Assembly (NCBI RefSeq): GCF_000252445.1
Contig: NC_017771.1
Coordinates: 1 to 64,000, forward strand
From: Deinococcus gobiensis I-0
GTDB taxonomy: Bacteria > Deinococcota > Deinococci > Deinococcales > Deinococcaceae
DNA: 64,000 nucleotides
Reading direction: 5' to 3'
Position numbers and translations under genes: made by a program. This document shows positions 9,587 to 19,093 of this stretch, in pieces (within the stretch, counting starts at the first letter, position 1; each line of letters begins with the position of its first letter). The notes beneath the pieces are model-generated. The model did not search any database. It was not told the DNA's origin and worked only from the letters and a program-made list of their open reading frames with translations.

Positions 9587-12500
9587 CGACATAACACGCC
9601 GAGCAAAGCGCAATCAAACAAGCTCCACTCCCTCTCCGACCATCTTCAAGTCGGTCAAGACAGGCATCGTCAGCGGTGAGCAACTCCGCACGCTGCTGGC
9701 TGAAACCCAGGTCGACCGCGAGCCGAAGGTGCCCCGGAAGAACCAGGTCAACGCCCTGCCGTTGCACGACCTAACCTGGAAGGAGTTCGAAAAGCTCATC
9801 CTCGACCTCGTCGATGCCAGGGCGGATGTCGACGGCGCTTCACTCTACGGCGTGGAAGGGAGCGCTCAGGAAGGCATCGACATCTATGCACCACTGACAA
9901 GTGGCGGGTACGACGTCATCCAGTGCAAGCGCGTCCAGGACTTCGGACCCAGCAAGATCAGGGAGATGATCGACCTCTTCCTGGGGAAGAGGGAGGACGG
10001 CTCAGCCTACGTGGATGACAAGGGCAACACCCCGCCAGCCCTGACAGATGAGGAAGGCAACGTGTATCCACGTTGGCCTGCCCAGACACGCACCTTCATC
10101 CTTGCGATCAGCTCGGACTTGGACACCACCCAGAAGCAACGCGAACTGGAGAAGGCCAAGGCACGTCTGAAGGCGGAAGGGATCGCCTTCAAGCTGTGGG
10201 ACCCCCGGGAACTCAACCGCCAGCTCAGGAAGCTGCCCGAGATCGTGGACGACCACTTCAGCCGTGCCATGGTGCAGGCCTTCTGTGGCACGGGAGCGAG
10301 TGCCACCCTCGGGCCCATCAGCGAAGCCGAGAAGCGCATGATTCTAGCCCAGGCCTCGATGCTCGACTTGCACGATCTGCTTGCTGGCAGGGTCGAGGAC
10401 GTTCACGCAGGTGTCACTGAACTCAGGCAGCAGGGTGTCCATCTCAGCCCGCAGGGCCTGGAGGGCATCCAGGACTTGCTCAAGACGCTGAGCTTCCCGA
10501 AGGAGCCTGAAGCTGCTGTCGAGGCCGACGATCCCTTCGCCAGGGAACTTGAAGTTCTGCGGACCCATGTCAACGCCGGACATGGCAACACAGACGCCGC
10601 CTCGGCCATGATGTCCGACCTCCTGACGAAGGTGATCGATCAGCCCAGGGCCAAGCAGGCGCAGTTCTACCGGATCAAGGGGACCTTTCACTACAACGTG
10701 GAGCAGTACGAGGAATGCGCCGATGCCTATGACAGGGCCTACGATCTGGATCCGACCGCAAAGAACGCCGCCAAGCTGAAGGCGATGGCTCACCTCCTGC
10801 GACATGAAGGGGGGCCGGGCCTCCGCTACCTCAGGCAAGCTCAGGAAGCTCAGCCGGATGACGAGGACCTCCAGACCTTGATGGTGGAGGCACTCAGCCA
10901 GACGGGCGACTCGGAAGAACTGGAGAAGATCGAGCAGGCGCTGGAACCAGAACAGCTCGAGCTGGGCCTTCAACTGGCCAGGAAGCACATGGAGAGGAGG
11001 GACTGGACCCGGATGGGAGCCATCCTTGACGTCCTCTGCGGTGGACCCCATGTAGATGACCCCCACCTCCACCTCCTCCTGGGCAAGTTGCATCTCCACC
11101 AGCTTGCTGACGACACACGCGTGATGCCCGAAGCGGTCCGAGCATTGGGAGCACAACGGTCCCCCTCGTCCCAGCAGGCGGAGGAGCACCTCAACAGAGC
11201 GGTGGATGGCCTAGACCGAGGCAACGTGCTCCGAGCGCTGAGAACTGAGGCGCTGAACGCCCGGCAAGTGCTCCGGTGCGTGAGGCGGGAGCATCGCGAG
11301 AGCCTCGCGGACGCCCGCAAGGCCCTTCTTCTAGATCCCGCTCTGACCAGCGTGCAGCACAACCTGGCGATCGCGCATCTCCGGCTGAAGGAGCCCCAGG
11401 CTGCGCTACAGGTCCTGGACGAGTTCGGCGATGCCGTCCTGTCTGAAATCCCTGCTTCCTCCATCATCTTCGCCAACGCTGCAAGGCAGACGGGTGACCT
11501 CGAGCGTGCCCTACACCTCGTGAAGTCAGCCAAGCCTCAGGTGAGCGAGCACTACCGCATCGACCTGCTCAACGAGCACGTCCACACACTGATTGAGCTC
11601 AAGCGGGTGCAAGAGGCACGTGCCTTGGTGGACGCCGAAGCCTCGACTTCAGCGCTCGTGTACGTCACGCGGGCGATGGTCGACATCGCTGAGGATGACC
11701 ACCCGCAAGCGGAATGCGACTTCGAGGCGGCCATCCGCAATGCCGATCCTGACGACATCGTGACCCGCGTCGACTACGCGAGCTACCTCGACTCAAGAGG
11801 GAAGGCGGCCCAGGCGGTGCCCTGGCTTGCGCCGCTGGACTGGACCGCTGTCCCTGACACCTGGCTGGAAGATCTGATCGTCATCCTCTACCGAGGGCAT
11901 GCCTTCGCGCAGGCCCGCGCAGCCATCCGTGAGCGCCGCAGCCGTGGCCCCATGCGGGAGATGCTGCCGGCCGTGATCGAGGCACACCTGGACGCACTCG
12001 ACGGTGACCTCAAGAGCGCCATCCCGAAGTTCTCCGAAGCTGTGAGCCGCTGGCCCATGCAGCCCTGGCCGAAGATGCATCTCGCTGCCGCCTACACGAG
12101 GCTTGGCGAGAGGGACAAGGCCCGCCCGCTCATCAAACAGCTCACCCTCGAGCGGAAGATGCCCTGGTGGATGTTCCTTGAGGTGTCCAGGACTGCCTCG
12201 TTGCTCAACATGCCCACCGAGGCACGTGACCTGGCATACCAGGCCGTGAGGCGCGGGTTCGATCACGAGGAGACTCACGTCAACTTCTTCAACGTCATGC
12301 ACGACTTCAGGGAGAAGGCGATCAGCCAGATCGTCCGCCCCGAGACAGCCGTGCAGATCGAAGATGTCGAAGACCCCTCCTCTCCATCCGGCCCCAGGTG
12401 GGTCGTCATCACCAACGACCCTGACCCCGACCTCAGCCGTGGCGAGCATGCCCTCGACAACCCCTTCTCCTTGGCCCTTCTCGGGAAGGCCAAGGGACAG

Positions 12501-13826
12501 AAGGTCACGCTGGTCACTGGCCAAACTGTGCTCATCCTGCAAGTCGTCAGCAAGTTCTCCAATGCAGAGCGGGTCTGGCTCACCGAGGGACGCACTCTCT
12601 TCCCTTTATCGAGGCGGCAGCAGCAGTTCCGTATCGGAGAACTCGAGGTGCTGCCTCACGGCATCTGGGAGTCTCTGAGGAGGCAGAACGAGACTGACCA
12701 GGCCCTCCAGCGCCGCGTCCAGGACGGTGAGTTCCCACCCACGTTCCTCGGGGGCTTGCGAACGGCACCAGAAGCGACCCTCTGGAACTGGTGGATGGGA
12801 GGCCCGGCTGCCAACAGTTCTTGCCTGGGACTGCGCAGCGAGGCACGGGCTGCGACGAGGGCTGCCGAGGCGAAGCAGATCATCGTGCATTCAAGCGCTC
12901 TCGCCGTTCTGCAGCGCGCCGGACTGCTGCGCCGACTCGCACAGGTGAAGAGCCTCGTTGTCACACGGGCTACCCTCGACGACCTCAGCGCAGCCCAGGA
13001 CAGGGCTGCCAAGGATGAGGCTTCAGCTCCAATCAGACGACTGGACTACAACGATGGGTCCGTTCGGATCAGGGAAGACAACGTCGAGACGCTCAGGGCG
13101 GACCGGCTCCGCCTGGATGCCCTGCTAAAGTTCGTTCGAAGTGGGCGTGTCACTATCCGACCGGACCTGGGACTGACTGATCTGATCGCGAACAACGATC
13201 TCGCGGCTCACGCTCCCCCCAGCGCATCGGTCTTCCTGGCAGCAAAGACGGCTGGCCTCCCCGTGCTCTGTGACGATCAGCCGTTGGCGGCCTTCGTGCG
13301 CGACGGCACCGTCTTTGGGGGCGGCATCAACGTCACCTCATCGTTGGCGTTCGTCTATGCGCTTCTGGAAGCCAAGGAGATCGATGAGGCGACGTTCACC
13401 AGGTGGACTGTCGCGCTCGCTGGTGCCGGGCAATCCCGACTGCCACATCTGACGCCCGAGATCGTCGGGGCCATCCTGGAAGAGAACGAGCTCAAGCGCA
13501 ACCCCGCGATGGCCTCCATCCTGCGAACCATCGGCAGGGATGACACGACACTCCAAAGCCTTGCCGAGGACACCAGCTTGCTCCTGAAGCATGGCTTGCT
13601 CCACTACCCACTGCCCGAAAGCCAGGAATTGTGGATGAGGGACGTGCTCGACGCCGTCGTCGGCGACCGTCCTCTCCCGCCCTTCTACCGTGCCATGCGG
13701 CGCGCTCTAGATCAACGCCTACACCTGGCCCCCATCCAGCATGCCCGCGCTATCGACATCCTCGAGCGTTGGGCACGCGGTCGCTGGGATACCACCGTTG
13801 CCCAGCCGCTTGGTGCTACCGCTTGA
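9583..13826 (+). CDS. Very large Mrr-like nuclease-TPR-PIN-like protein; frameshift near start
   Basis: From GTG 9729 the product is 1365 aa. Residues 14-70 form a restriction-endonuclease-like (Mrr/REase) core with E48GID51 and Q65CK67, the expected D...QxK catalytic set. A long stretch of helical repeats follows (about 300-870), with TPR-like spacing. The last 300 residues look like a PIN-type nuclease fold (HSSALAVLQ near 1052, VLCDDQPLAAF near 1180). Coding-like sequence continues upstream to an ATG at 9583 that overlaps the hsdR stop by ATGA, but one base is out of frame between 9583 and 9594. It is probably the fifth gene of the restriction operon. Domain calls are from motifs only; a defence role is inferred. 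Confidence 0.65.
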
Positions 13827-15266
13827 TCCGCCCACCCTCCGCCCCTCCCGCGAGTGCACCCCACATCCCCTGCGATACGTCCACAGCGACGTCGCGTTCG
13901 GTCGCCGCCCGCACCTCGCCTCCATCCAGTCGGCTAGCTCAGCGTTGCTGACCCTCCCCTGCGCCAGCCACGCCTGCAGCTCCGCCTCCTGCTCCGGCTG
14001 CAGGAGGCGGCGTCCTGGTTCCGCCCGGCCCCGGTTGGCCCGGACCATCGCCCCCGGCCCCAGGTCGTTGTAGCGGCGCAGCAGCGCCCGGACGGTCTGG
14101 TCACTGACCCCCACGTGCCGCGCCACCTCGACGACATCCGGCGTCTGTGCCAGGCGGCAGAGGATGTCCCAGCGGCGACGCTCCAGTTCCGTGTCCGCCG
14201 CGTCGCGCCGGGCCTGCATCGCCGGCAGGCTGAGGTGCGGCGCGAGGGTCACCACGGGGCGCGGCCGCTTCCCGTTGCGCTGGCTCACCTGCTCGGCGAC
14301 CACGTCGTACCAGGGAGGGATCGGCGACATGTTGTAGACCAGCGGCCGGCGCGTCACGCCCTGCAGGCGCATCAGGCCGAGGAAGCGGTGCGGCCACTCA
14401 CCGAGCAGCCAGGCCAGCTGGACGAGCAGCAGCCGGCGGTCGGCCAGCGCCCAGTCCTCGAAGGACCCGTTGCGCCTCCCCGGCATCCGGGCCGGCCCCG
14501 TCAGGTCGCTGGCCGCCACCACCCCGCGCTGCGCCTCCGGCAGCCGGAGCACCGCGAGGAGCTGATGCAGCACGTCGAAGCCCTCGAGCGCCGGCACCTC
14601 GCCTGCGCCGGGCCACTCCATCGCGTCATCCTCCAGGGCCGCCAGCAGCGTCGCCTGGAACCGGCTCAGCTCAGGTGCCACCTCCCCGGTGGGAGATCGG
14701 CGGAGGTCATGGCCGCATTCAGGGCACCAGGCGAAGGGCAGCTCACGCTCCCCGAGCCAGGCCCGGCCCCGGCCGAGGTCGTTCGACAGCGGCGCGTAGG
14801 CGCTGCCGCAGGAGGGGCAGGAATCCAGCAGCGCCGTGACGTGACGGGGGCAGCAGGTCACGAAGGACAGCCGCCACTCCTGGCGCAGGTGCTGGTCCTC
14901 CGAGAGGCAGCCCGGGCAGAAGGCCAGGCCCGCGCGGCCGTGCCGGTAGCCCGAGCCCTTCCCGAGCGGCATCAGCCAGCGGATGGTGGCGCGCGGTGCC
15001 AGGGCAGGGAAGAGCGTCCCCTCGAAGCGCTTCAGGGTCAGCGCGTCGATCGCCCCCTCGGGCACGCCGGTGGCCGCGCTGAGGCCGGCGCGCACGTCGG
15101 GGCGCAGGCGGCGGTCGGGGTCGTGGGTCCAGAAGCTGCGGTCCCCGCCGACCCAGGTGGTGAGGTAGGTCAGCCGCTCCACGTTGGCATGGGCCAGCCG
15201 CATCATCCAGGAGGAGAGCAGCTCACCGCCGAAGGGGCGGGGCCGGACGGGCAGCAACCCGCGCAT
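13719..15266 (-). CDS. tniQ: TniQ/TnsD-family target-selection protein
   Basis: TniQ-family protein, 515 aa, expected to bind the target site and recruit TnsC/TniB. The N-terminus has the typical PxPxxGEL(L)SSWMMRLA opening. The zinc-binding region follows with CPGC, CCPRH, CPSCG and CPECGHD pairs (about residues 148-215). Residues ~375-480 form a helix-turn-helix segment like that of IS630 transposases (VARHVGVSDQTVRALLRRYN). The last ~35 residues overlap the 3' end of the large nuclease gene and look like antisense read-through, suggesting the original stop was lost in a rearrangement near 13,830. It is 3 bp from tniB and probably in the same transcript. Confidence 0.88.
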   Translation of the reverse strand: MRGLLPVRPRPFGGELLSSWMMRLAHANVERLTYLTTWVGGDRSFWTHDPDRRLRPDVRAGLSAATGVPEGAIDALTLKRFEGTLFPALAPRATIRWLMPLGKGSGYRHGRAGLAFCPGCLSEDQHLRQEWRLSFVTCCPRHVTALLDSCPSCGSAYAPLSNDLGRGRAWLGERELPFAWCPECGHDLRRSPTGEVAPELSRFQATLLAALEDDAMEWPGAGEVPALEGFDVLHQLLAVLRLPEAQRGVVAASDLTGPARMPGRRNGSFEDWALADRRLLLVQLAWLLGEWPHRFLGLMRLQGVTRRPLVYNMSPIPPWYDVVAEQVSQRNGKRPRPVVTLAPHLSLPAMQARRDAADTELERRRWDILCRLAQTPDVVEVARHVGVSDQTVRALLRRYNDLGPGAMVRANRGRAEPGRRLLQPEQEAELQAWLAQGRVSNAELADWMEARCGRRPNATSLWTYRRGCGVHSREGRRVGGSSGSTKRLGNGGIPATACPTLEDVDSAGMLDGGQV

Positions 15267-15269
15267 GCC

Positions 15270-16262
15270 TCAGCCGCCGTCTTCGTCGCTGGCCCCGCCC
15301 TTCCCGGCCAGCATGGCCTTCACCCGCGCGGCGTAGTCGATCTTGTACGTCAGTCCCTGCTCGGCGGCGCTGGTGGCCGCATCACGCTCGCCGGGCGGCA
15401 CCCAGCCCAGCTCGAGGAGCAGGGAGCGGTCGATCTTCTCCTTCCCCGAGGTGACGGCCCGCTCCGCCGCCCGCTTCAGCAGGTTGCTCAACTCGCCGAT
15501 CAGCCCACCCGACATGTCCAGCAGCATCGGTGCCAGGACCTCGGAGGCCAGGCCCGAGGCCTTGCGCAGCGGCAGGGTCGCCTCGAAGGAGGCCAGGAGC
15601 TGCAGGAACTCCCGGTCCAACTCCCACTTCGGCAGCGTCACCGGAGTGAAGCGGTTCTGGATCTGGTCGTCCCGGCGGAGCACCACGAGTGTCTCGAAGA
15701 CGCCGGTCAGGATCACCGGCCGCTCCAGGCGGTTGCCGAGCTCCTTCACCGCGTTGAGCACCTCCTGCTGCTGCTGCAGGGAGCCGGCAAGGGCATTGTT
15801 CATCTCATCGAGCACCAGCACCTTCATGCCGACGGCCCGCAGCACCTCGCGCAGCTTGAAGAGCTTCTGGTCCACCTTCGAGTTCACCCTGTAAGGTGCC
15901 CCGAGGCTGTCGAGCAGGTGGTTGTAGAGCCGCTCCTCGGTGGGGCGGGGCGGCGCGTCGATGACCACCACGGGACGGCTGGCATGCGCCCGCGCCGGAT
16001 CGTCCACCGCCGGATGCAACTGCTCCAGGCGGCGGACCAGGGTCGTCTTGCCGTTGTTGGTGTCGGCCACCAGCAGGGTGTTCGGCGGCCGGGTAGCATC
16101 GGGATACTCGACCAGCCTCCGCATGTCGTCGAGGACCGCCTGCGCCCTGGGATAGCCGATCCAGCGGTCGCGGCGAACGAACATCAGCCGGTCGTCCTGG
16201 GACGCGGCCAGTGCCCGCGCAGCCTCTTCGGTCAGCCTCCTGTCTTGTGTCACCTGACACAC
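15270..16262 (-). CDS. tniB: TniB/TnsC-family AAA+ transposition ATPase
   Basis: AAA+ regulator linking target selection to the transposase; 330 aa. Walker A is ADTNNGKT at residues 66-73, the NNGKT variant characteristic of TniB. Walker B is VLVLDEMNN with Asp152-Glu153. A sensor region (PVILTGVFETLV) and a C-terminal helical lid follow. No transmembrane segment is present. Gene order tniA-tniB-tniQ on the minus strand matches Tn5053/Tn7-like modules. Confidence 0.9.
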   Translation of the reverse strand: MCQVTQDRRLTEEAARALAASQDDRLMFVRRDRWIGYPRAQAVLDDMRRLVEYPDATRPPNTLLVADTNNGKTTLVRRLEQLHPAVDDPARAHASRPVVVIDAPPRPTEERLYNHLLDSLGAPYRVNSKVDQKLFKLREVLRAVGMKVLVLDEMNNALAGSLQQQQEVLNAVKELGNRLERPVILTGVFETLVVLRRDDQIQNRFTPVTLPKWELDREFLQLLASFEATLPLRKASGLASEVLAPMLLDMSGGLIGELSNLLKRAAERAVTSGKEKIDRSLLLELGWVPPGERDAATSAAEQGLTYKIDYAARVKAMLAGKGGASDEDGG

Positions 16263-16311
16263 CTCCGGAGGTCATGGTAACTGCGCGGCCTTCCAGGTTC
16301 AAGCGGAGGTA

Positions 16312-18309
16312 TCAGGGCTTCTTCGGCACGACCTCGATCTCATCGAAGGGCTGGATGTCCTCGAGGGAGTCGAAGATGTTCAGCGCTGGCCTGCGTTCCG
16401 ACGGCGGCTTCGCCGGCACCGCTCCCTGAGGCTTCTCGCCCCGGCTGTGCTGGCGCTTGCGCTCCACCCGGGCGCGCGCCTGCTTCGTCGCGGCCTGCTC
16501 CACCTCGACCAGCCGCGTCATGGCCCGGAATGCGGCGATGATGTCGCGCTCGTTCTCCATCCTCATCGCGTGCTGCTGGGCGTACTTGCGCGTGGCCCTG
16601 AGCTCCCAGATGCTCATCGAGGGGAAGTTCGGCTGCCGCGCGTGGACCTCGTAGTACCGGTCGAGCTCCGGATCGAGGAAGTACACCTTCGAGATGTCGC
16701 GGGGGTCGTAGCTCACCTGGAACTTCCGCGACTCCCGGCGCCTGCCCGGCTGGGGCTCGCGCACGCGCGATCGCAGGATGGGCGAGTAGTAGGTCACGCC
16801 CATGTGCCGGATGCCGTAGGGCTGCACCGTCGCCTCGAAGTAGGGCAGCAGGTCCATCCGCAGCCGCTGCGCCGCGTCCCCCTGGATGCGGTCGGGCAGC
16901 CCCGTCGCCGGGTGCTGCTCCGTCCCCTCCAGGAGCCCCTCCTCCCAGGCATCGAGAGGCGTCATGCCCAGCGCGTCATGCACGCGGCGGTGGTAGACCC
17001 CGACGATGTAAGCAGTCAGCCACGTCTCGAAGACCTCGATGGTCATGACGGCCTCCCCCTCGGAATCGTAGTCGCCCCGCTCCCGGACGTTGGAGAAGGT
17101 CGTCCCCGGCAGGGTGTGGATCTCGCGTGCCAGGGTGCCGAGCAGCCGCTCCACGTGCGCGCCGTAGTGCGGCTTCGTCACCGGCCGGAACTCGCGGTCG
17201 ATCCCGTGGGCCATCAGGGCCCGCTCCAGCGTCTTGCCCCGGAACTCCCGGGCGTTGTCCATCTTCAGCTTGACGGGCTTGCCGTAGCAGTCCCAGCGCA
17301 GCTCAGGTGCCGCCTCCTGGGGACGCTCCCGGCCGCCGGCATCCGTGGAGGCACCGGGCTGCAGGGCCGCGTCCAGGGCCTCCTGGTGGCGGCTGATCCA
17401 TTGCTCCTTGGGGAGGATCGCGTGGGCCAGGGCCATCCCCGTGCCGAAGGCCGAGGGCTTGTCGAAGGCGATTGAGAAGCCCAGGACTACGCGGCTGAAC
17501 ACGTCCATCACCAGGGTGAGGATCGCCCGCCCCACCGGCAGGCGGTGGATGCTGTCCACCAGGATGATGTCCAGCGGGGTGTGGTCCACCTGCACCACCG
17601 CCAGCGGGTACGTCGCCCCGGGGTAGTGCCCCTGGATCGGCTCGAGCGCGTCGGCCGCGCGCGGCCCGTAGCGCCTCGCCACCCGCTTGCGCTCATCCAG
17701 CGCGTAGACGCGGCGGCGGAAGGTGGAGAAGCTCGGCACCTCCAGCTCGGGCGCACCGCCCTCCCGGGTGGCGTTCGCGCGCCCGAACTCCACCTTGAGG
17801 CGCTCGTAGACGCTCCGCAGTGAGGGGCGGTTCATGACCAGGTAGTGCCGCTCGATCACGCCATCCATCAGCTGCTCGGCGTCCCGGTGGAGCCGGGGTT
17901 TGCTCGTCCTCGGGCGGCGCACCAGGCCGTTCAGCGACTCGGCTGCCTCGTAGTGGCGCAGCCAGCGGTAGAGGGTCGTGAAGTGGACACCGCTCTCCTC
18001 GGCGGCCCTCTCGACATCTTCCCGCGTCCGCCTCGGCCCGAGCCGCAGCAGAGGTTCGAGCACCGCCAGGCGATCCTCCGCCTTGCTCATGGCGTGGGCG
18101 TGCGCGGGGGAGTCGATGGGGTGGCCGGAAGCCGATCCTCCGCCAGCCTCCTGCTCCCGGTCTGGCACCAGCTGATCCGGCCTCGCCTTGAAGGGCTCGC
18201 CACGCTCATCCTGCAGGTGCACTTCGTCCAGCGACGGCACGCGGACGATCCGCCCGCGACGCTCGCCGAAGCGGACCCACTCGCCTGCCCTGAGCCTCAA
18301 CGAGGTCAC
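16312..18309 (-). CDS. tnsB: TniA/TnsB-family DDE transposase
   Basis: DNA strand-transfer transposase. The chosen start is GTG at 18309, which overlaps the tnsA stop (GTGA); the frame is open further upstream but only through tnsA. The 665-aa product has N-terminal HTH domains (residues ~60-180). The catalytic triad is Asp242 (VQVDHTPLD), Asp351 (KLKMDNAREF) and Glu387 (GAHVERLLGT), giving a DD(35)E spacing. A Mu-type beta-barrel and a basic C-terminus follow, ending in a segment likely to contact TniB. It should bind the TGCTACT repeats at the right end. Confidence 0.92.
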   Translation of the reverse strand: MTSLRLRAGEWVRFGERRGRIVRVPSLDEVHLQDERGEPFKARPDQLVPDREQEAGGGSASGHPIDSPAHAHAMSKAEDRLAVLEPLLRLGPRRTREDVERAAEESGVHFTTLYRWLRHYEAAESLNGLVRRPRTSKPRLHRDAEQLMDGVIERHYLVMNRPSLRSVYERLKVEFGRANATREGGAPELEVPSFSTFRRRVYALDERKRVARRYGPRAADALEPIQGHYPGATYPLAVVQVDHTPLDIILVDSIHRLPVGRAILTLVMDVFSRVVLGFSIAFDKPSAFGTGMALAHAILPKEQWISRHQEALDAALQPGASTDAGGRERPQEAAPELRWDCYGKPVKLKMDNAREFRGKTLERALMAHGIDREFRPVTKPHYGAHVERLLGTLAREIHTLPGTTFSNVRERGDYDSEGEAVMTIEVFETWLTAYIVGVYHRRVHDALGMTPLDAWEEGLLEGTEQHPATGLPDRIQGDAAQRLRMDLLPYFEATVQPYGIRHMGVTYYSPILRSRVREPQPGRRRESRKFQVSYDPRDISKVYFLDPELDRYYEVHARQPNFPSMSIWELRATRKYAQQHAMRMENERDIIAAFRAMTRLVEVEQAATKQARARVERKRQHSRGEKPQGAVPAKPPSERRPALNIFDSLEDIQPFDEIEVVPKKP

Positions 18310-18965
18310 GGCGCACCTGCCGGCCAGATGCGCGCGTCCATATTCAGCGGAGACTGGAGGTCGCAACCGATGGCGCGCGTCGCGACGAGATGCCAGAGCA
18401 CCGGCAGCCACTGGCCCCGCTCCATGGTCGGCAGGCCCTCCAGCAGTGCCCTCGGCGTGGTCTCGCTCAGCAGCCATCCGAGGAGCACCTGCCTGCGATC
18501 TGCATCGACGACGCGGCGGGCGAAGGGCAGCAGGAAGCGGGCGTTCTCGAGGAACTGCCCCCTCAGGGCCTTCTCGGTCACCAGGGTGAAGGTCCAGCCC
18601 TGCTGCCGCGCATGGTCCGCGGCCGCCCGGAAGCGCCAGGCCATCTCCATGCGCTTCTGCCTCACATCCTCGACGTACTTCACCTCGAAGAGGCCCGGTC
18701 TCCTGCCGTCGAGGTAGTGCACCAGGGTGTCGGGCGTGTAGCGCCGGCGCGCGCCACTCGGAGTGCGGAACATGATCTGCAGCGGCTGCGTGACGTAACT
18801 CTCGACGGCCGGATCGAACTCGAGCAGCGTGTAGAAATCCCGCTCCAGAGTCGACTCGAACTGGGCACCGCCCACCGCCCTAGAGGAGACGAGGGTCCCG
18901 TTCACCGCCCGATGGCTCTTGCCGATCTTCCTGACTGGCTGCATGCCCTCACGCTCCTCTCTCAT
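18306..18965 (-). CDS. tnsA: TnsA-family endonuclease
   Basis: TnsA cuts the non-transferred strands, giving cut-and-paste rather than copy-in transposition. The 219-aa product has the PD-(D/E)xK signature: Glu in FESTLERDFY (residues 36-45), Asp79 in YTPDTLVHY, and Glu94-x-Lys96 in FEVKYVED. The C-terminal half is a winged-helix region expected to contact TnsC. It is the first gene from the right end and overlaps tnsB by four bases. A plausible upstream in-frame Met gives a slightly shorter variant. Confidence 0.88.
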   Translation of the reverse strand: MREEREGMQPVRKIGKSHRAVNGTLVSSRAVGGAQFESTLERDFYTLLEFDPAVESYVTQPLQIMFRTPSGARRRYTPDTLVHYLDGRRPGLFEVKYVEDVRQKRMEMAWRFRAAADHARQQGWTFTLVTEKALRGQFLENARFLLPFARRVVDADRRQVLLGWLLSETTPRALLEGLPTMERGQWLPVLWHLVATRAIGCDLQSPLNMDARIWPAGAP

Positions 18966-18970
18966 ACTCC

Positions 18971-19093
18971 AGTAGCACCTTCAGCGAGCTAAAGTTACTT
19001 CAGTAGCATCTATCGTGAGTCAACAGTAGCATTTATCTTGAACGAAACAGGCGATCTGAGGGGGTGGAGTAGCAATATGGATGGATGTTCACA
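18971..19093 (-). repeat. Right end of the Tn7-like element with four TnsB-like sites
   Basis: AGTAGCA occurs at 18971, 19002, 19025 and 19069 (TGCTACT on the minus strand), all in one orientation. Two copies share the longer form ATGCTACTG. Read from outside, the end begins TGTGAACATCC at 19093, matching the TGT terminus of Tn7-like elements. It sits exactly where the MmeI-like protein leaves its family pattern, after FEK. The adjacent CTTCT (19094-19098) would be the 5-bp target duplication if the other end carries it. Confidence 0.7.

Larger units (their letters stand above)
1..19093. mobile_element. Tn7-like transposon (right part; left end not seen)
   Basis: A Tn7-family element is inferred from the contiguous minus-strand set tnsA, tnsB/tniA, tnsC/tniB and tniQ (13.7-19.0 kb), and from a right end with four TGCTACT repeats. 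The terminal TGT lies at 19093-19091, read on the minus strand. Cargo to the left includes a LexA-type repressor, a DUF2726-like protein, a type I restriction-modification operon and a large nuclease-TPR-PIN protein. The missing C-terminal part of the MmeI-like gene interrupted at 19093 is not found to the left, so the other end is probably beyond base 1 or was lost by deletion. The extent of cargo is inferred; the right end is read from sequence. Confidence 0.6.

Noticed and set aside
5870..9613. Very long minus-strand ORF opposite hsdR
   Set aside because: It mirrors hsdR in a GC-rich sequence; its translation is Val/Gly/Arg/Leu-rich without motifs, while the plus-strand frame has a full set of HsdR motifs.
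14115..16280. Long plus-strand ORF opposite tniQ and tniB
   Set aside because: The minus-strand genes have clear zinc and Walker motifs; the plus frame is low-complexity Arg/Gln/Pro.
13719..19093. CRISPR-guided transposition
   Set aside because: TniQ is of the long, zinc-binding TnsD-like kind with its own HTH, and no cas gene, repeat array or guide-like RNA was seen.
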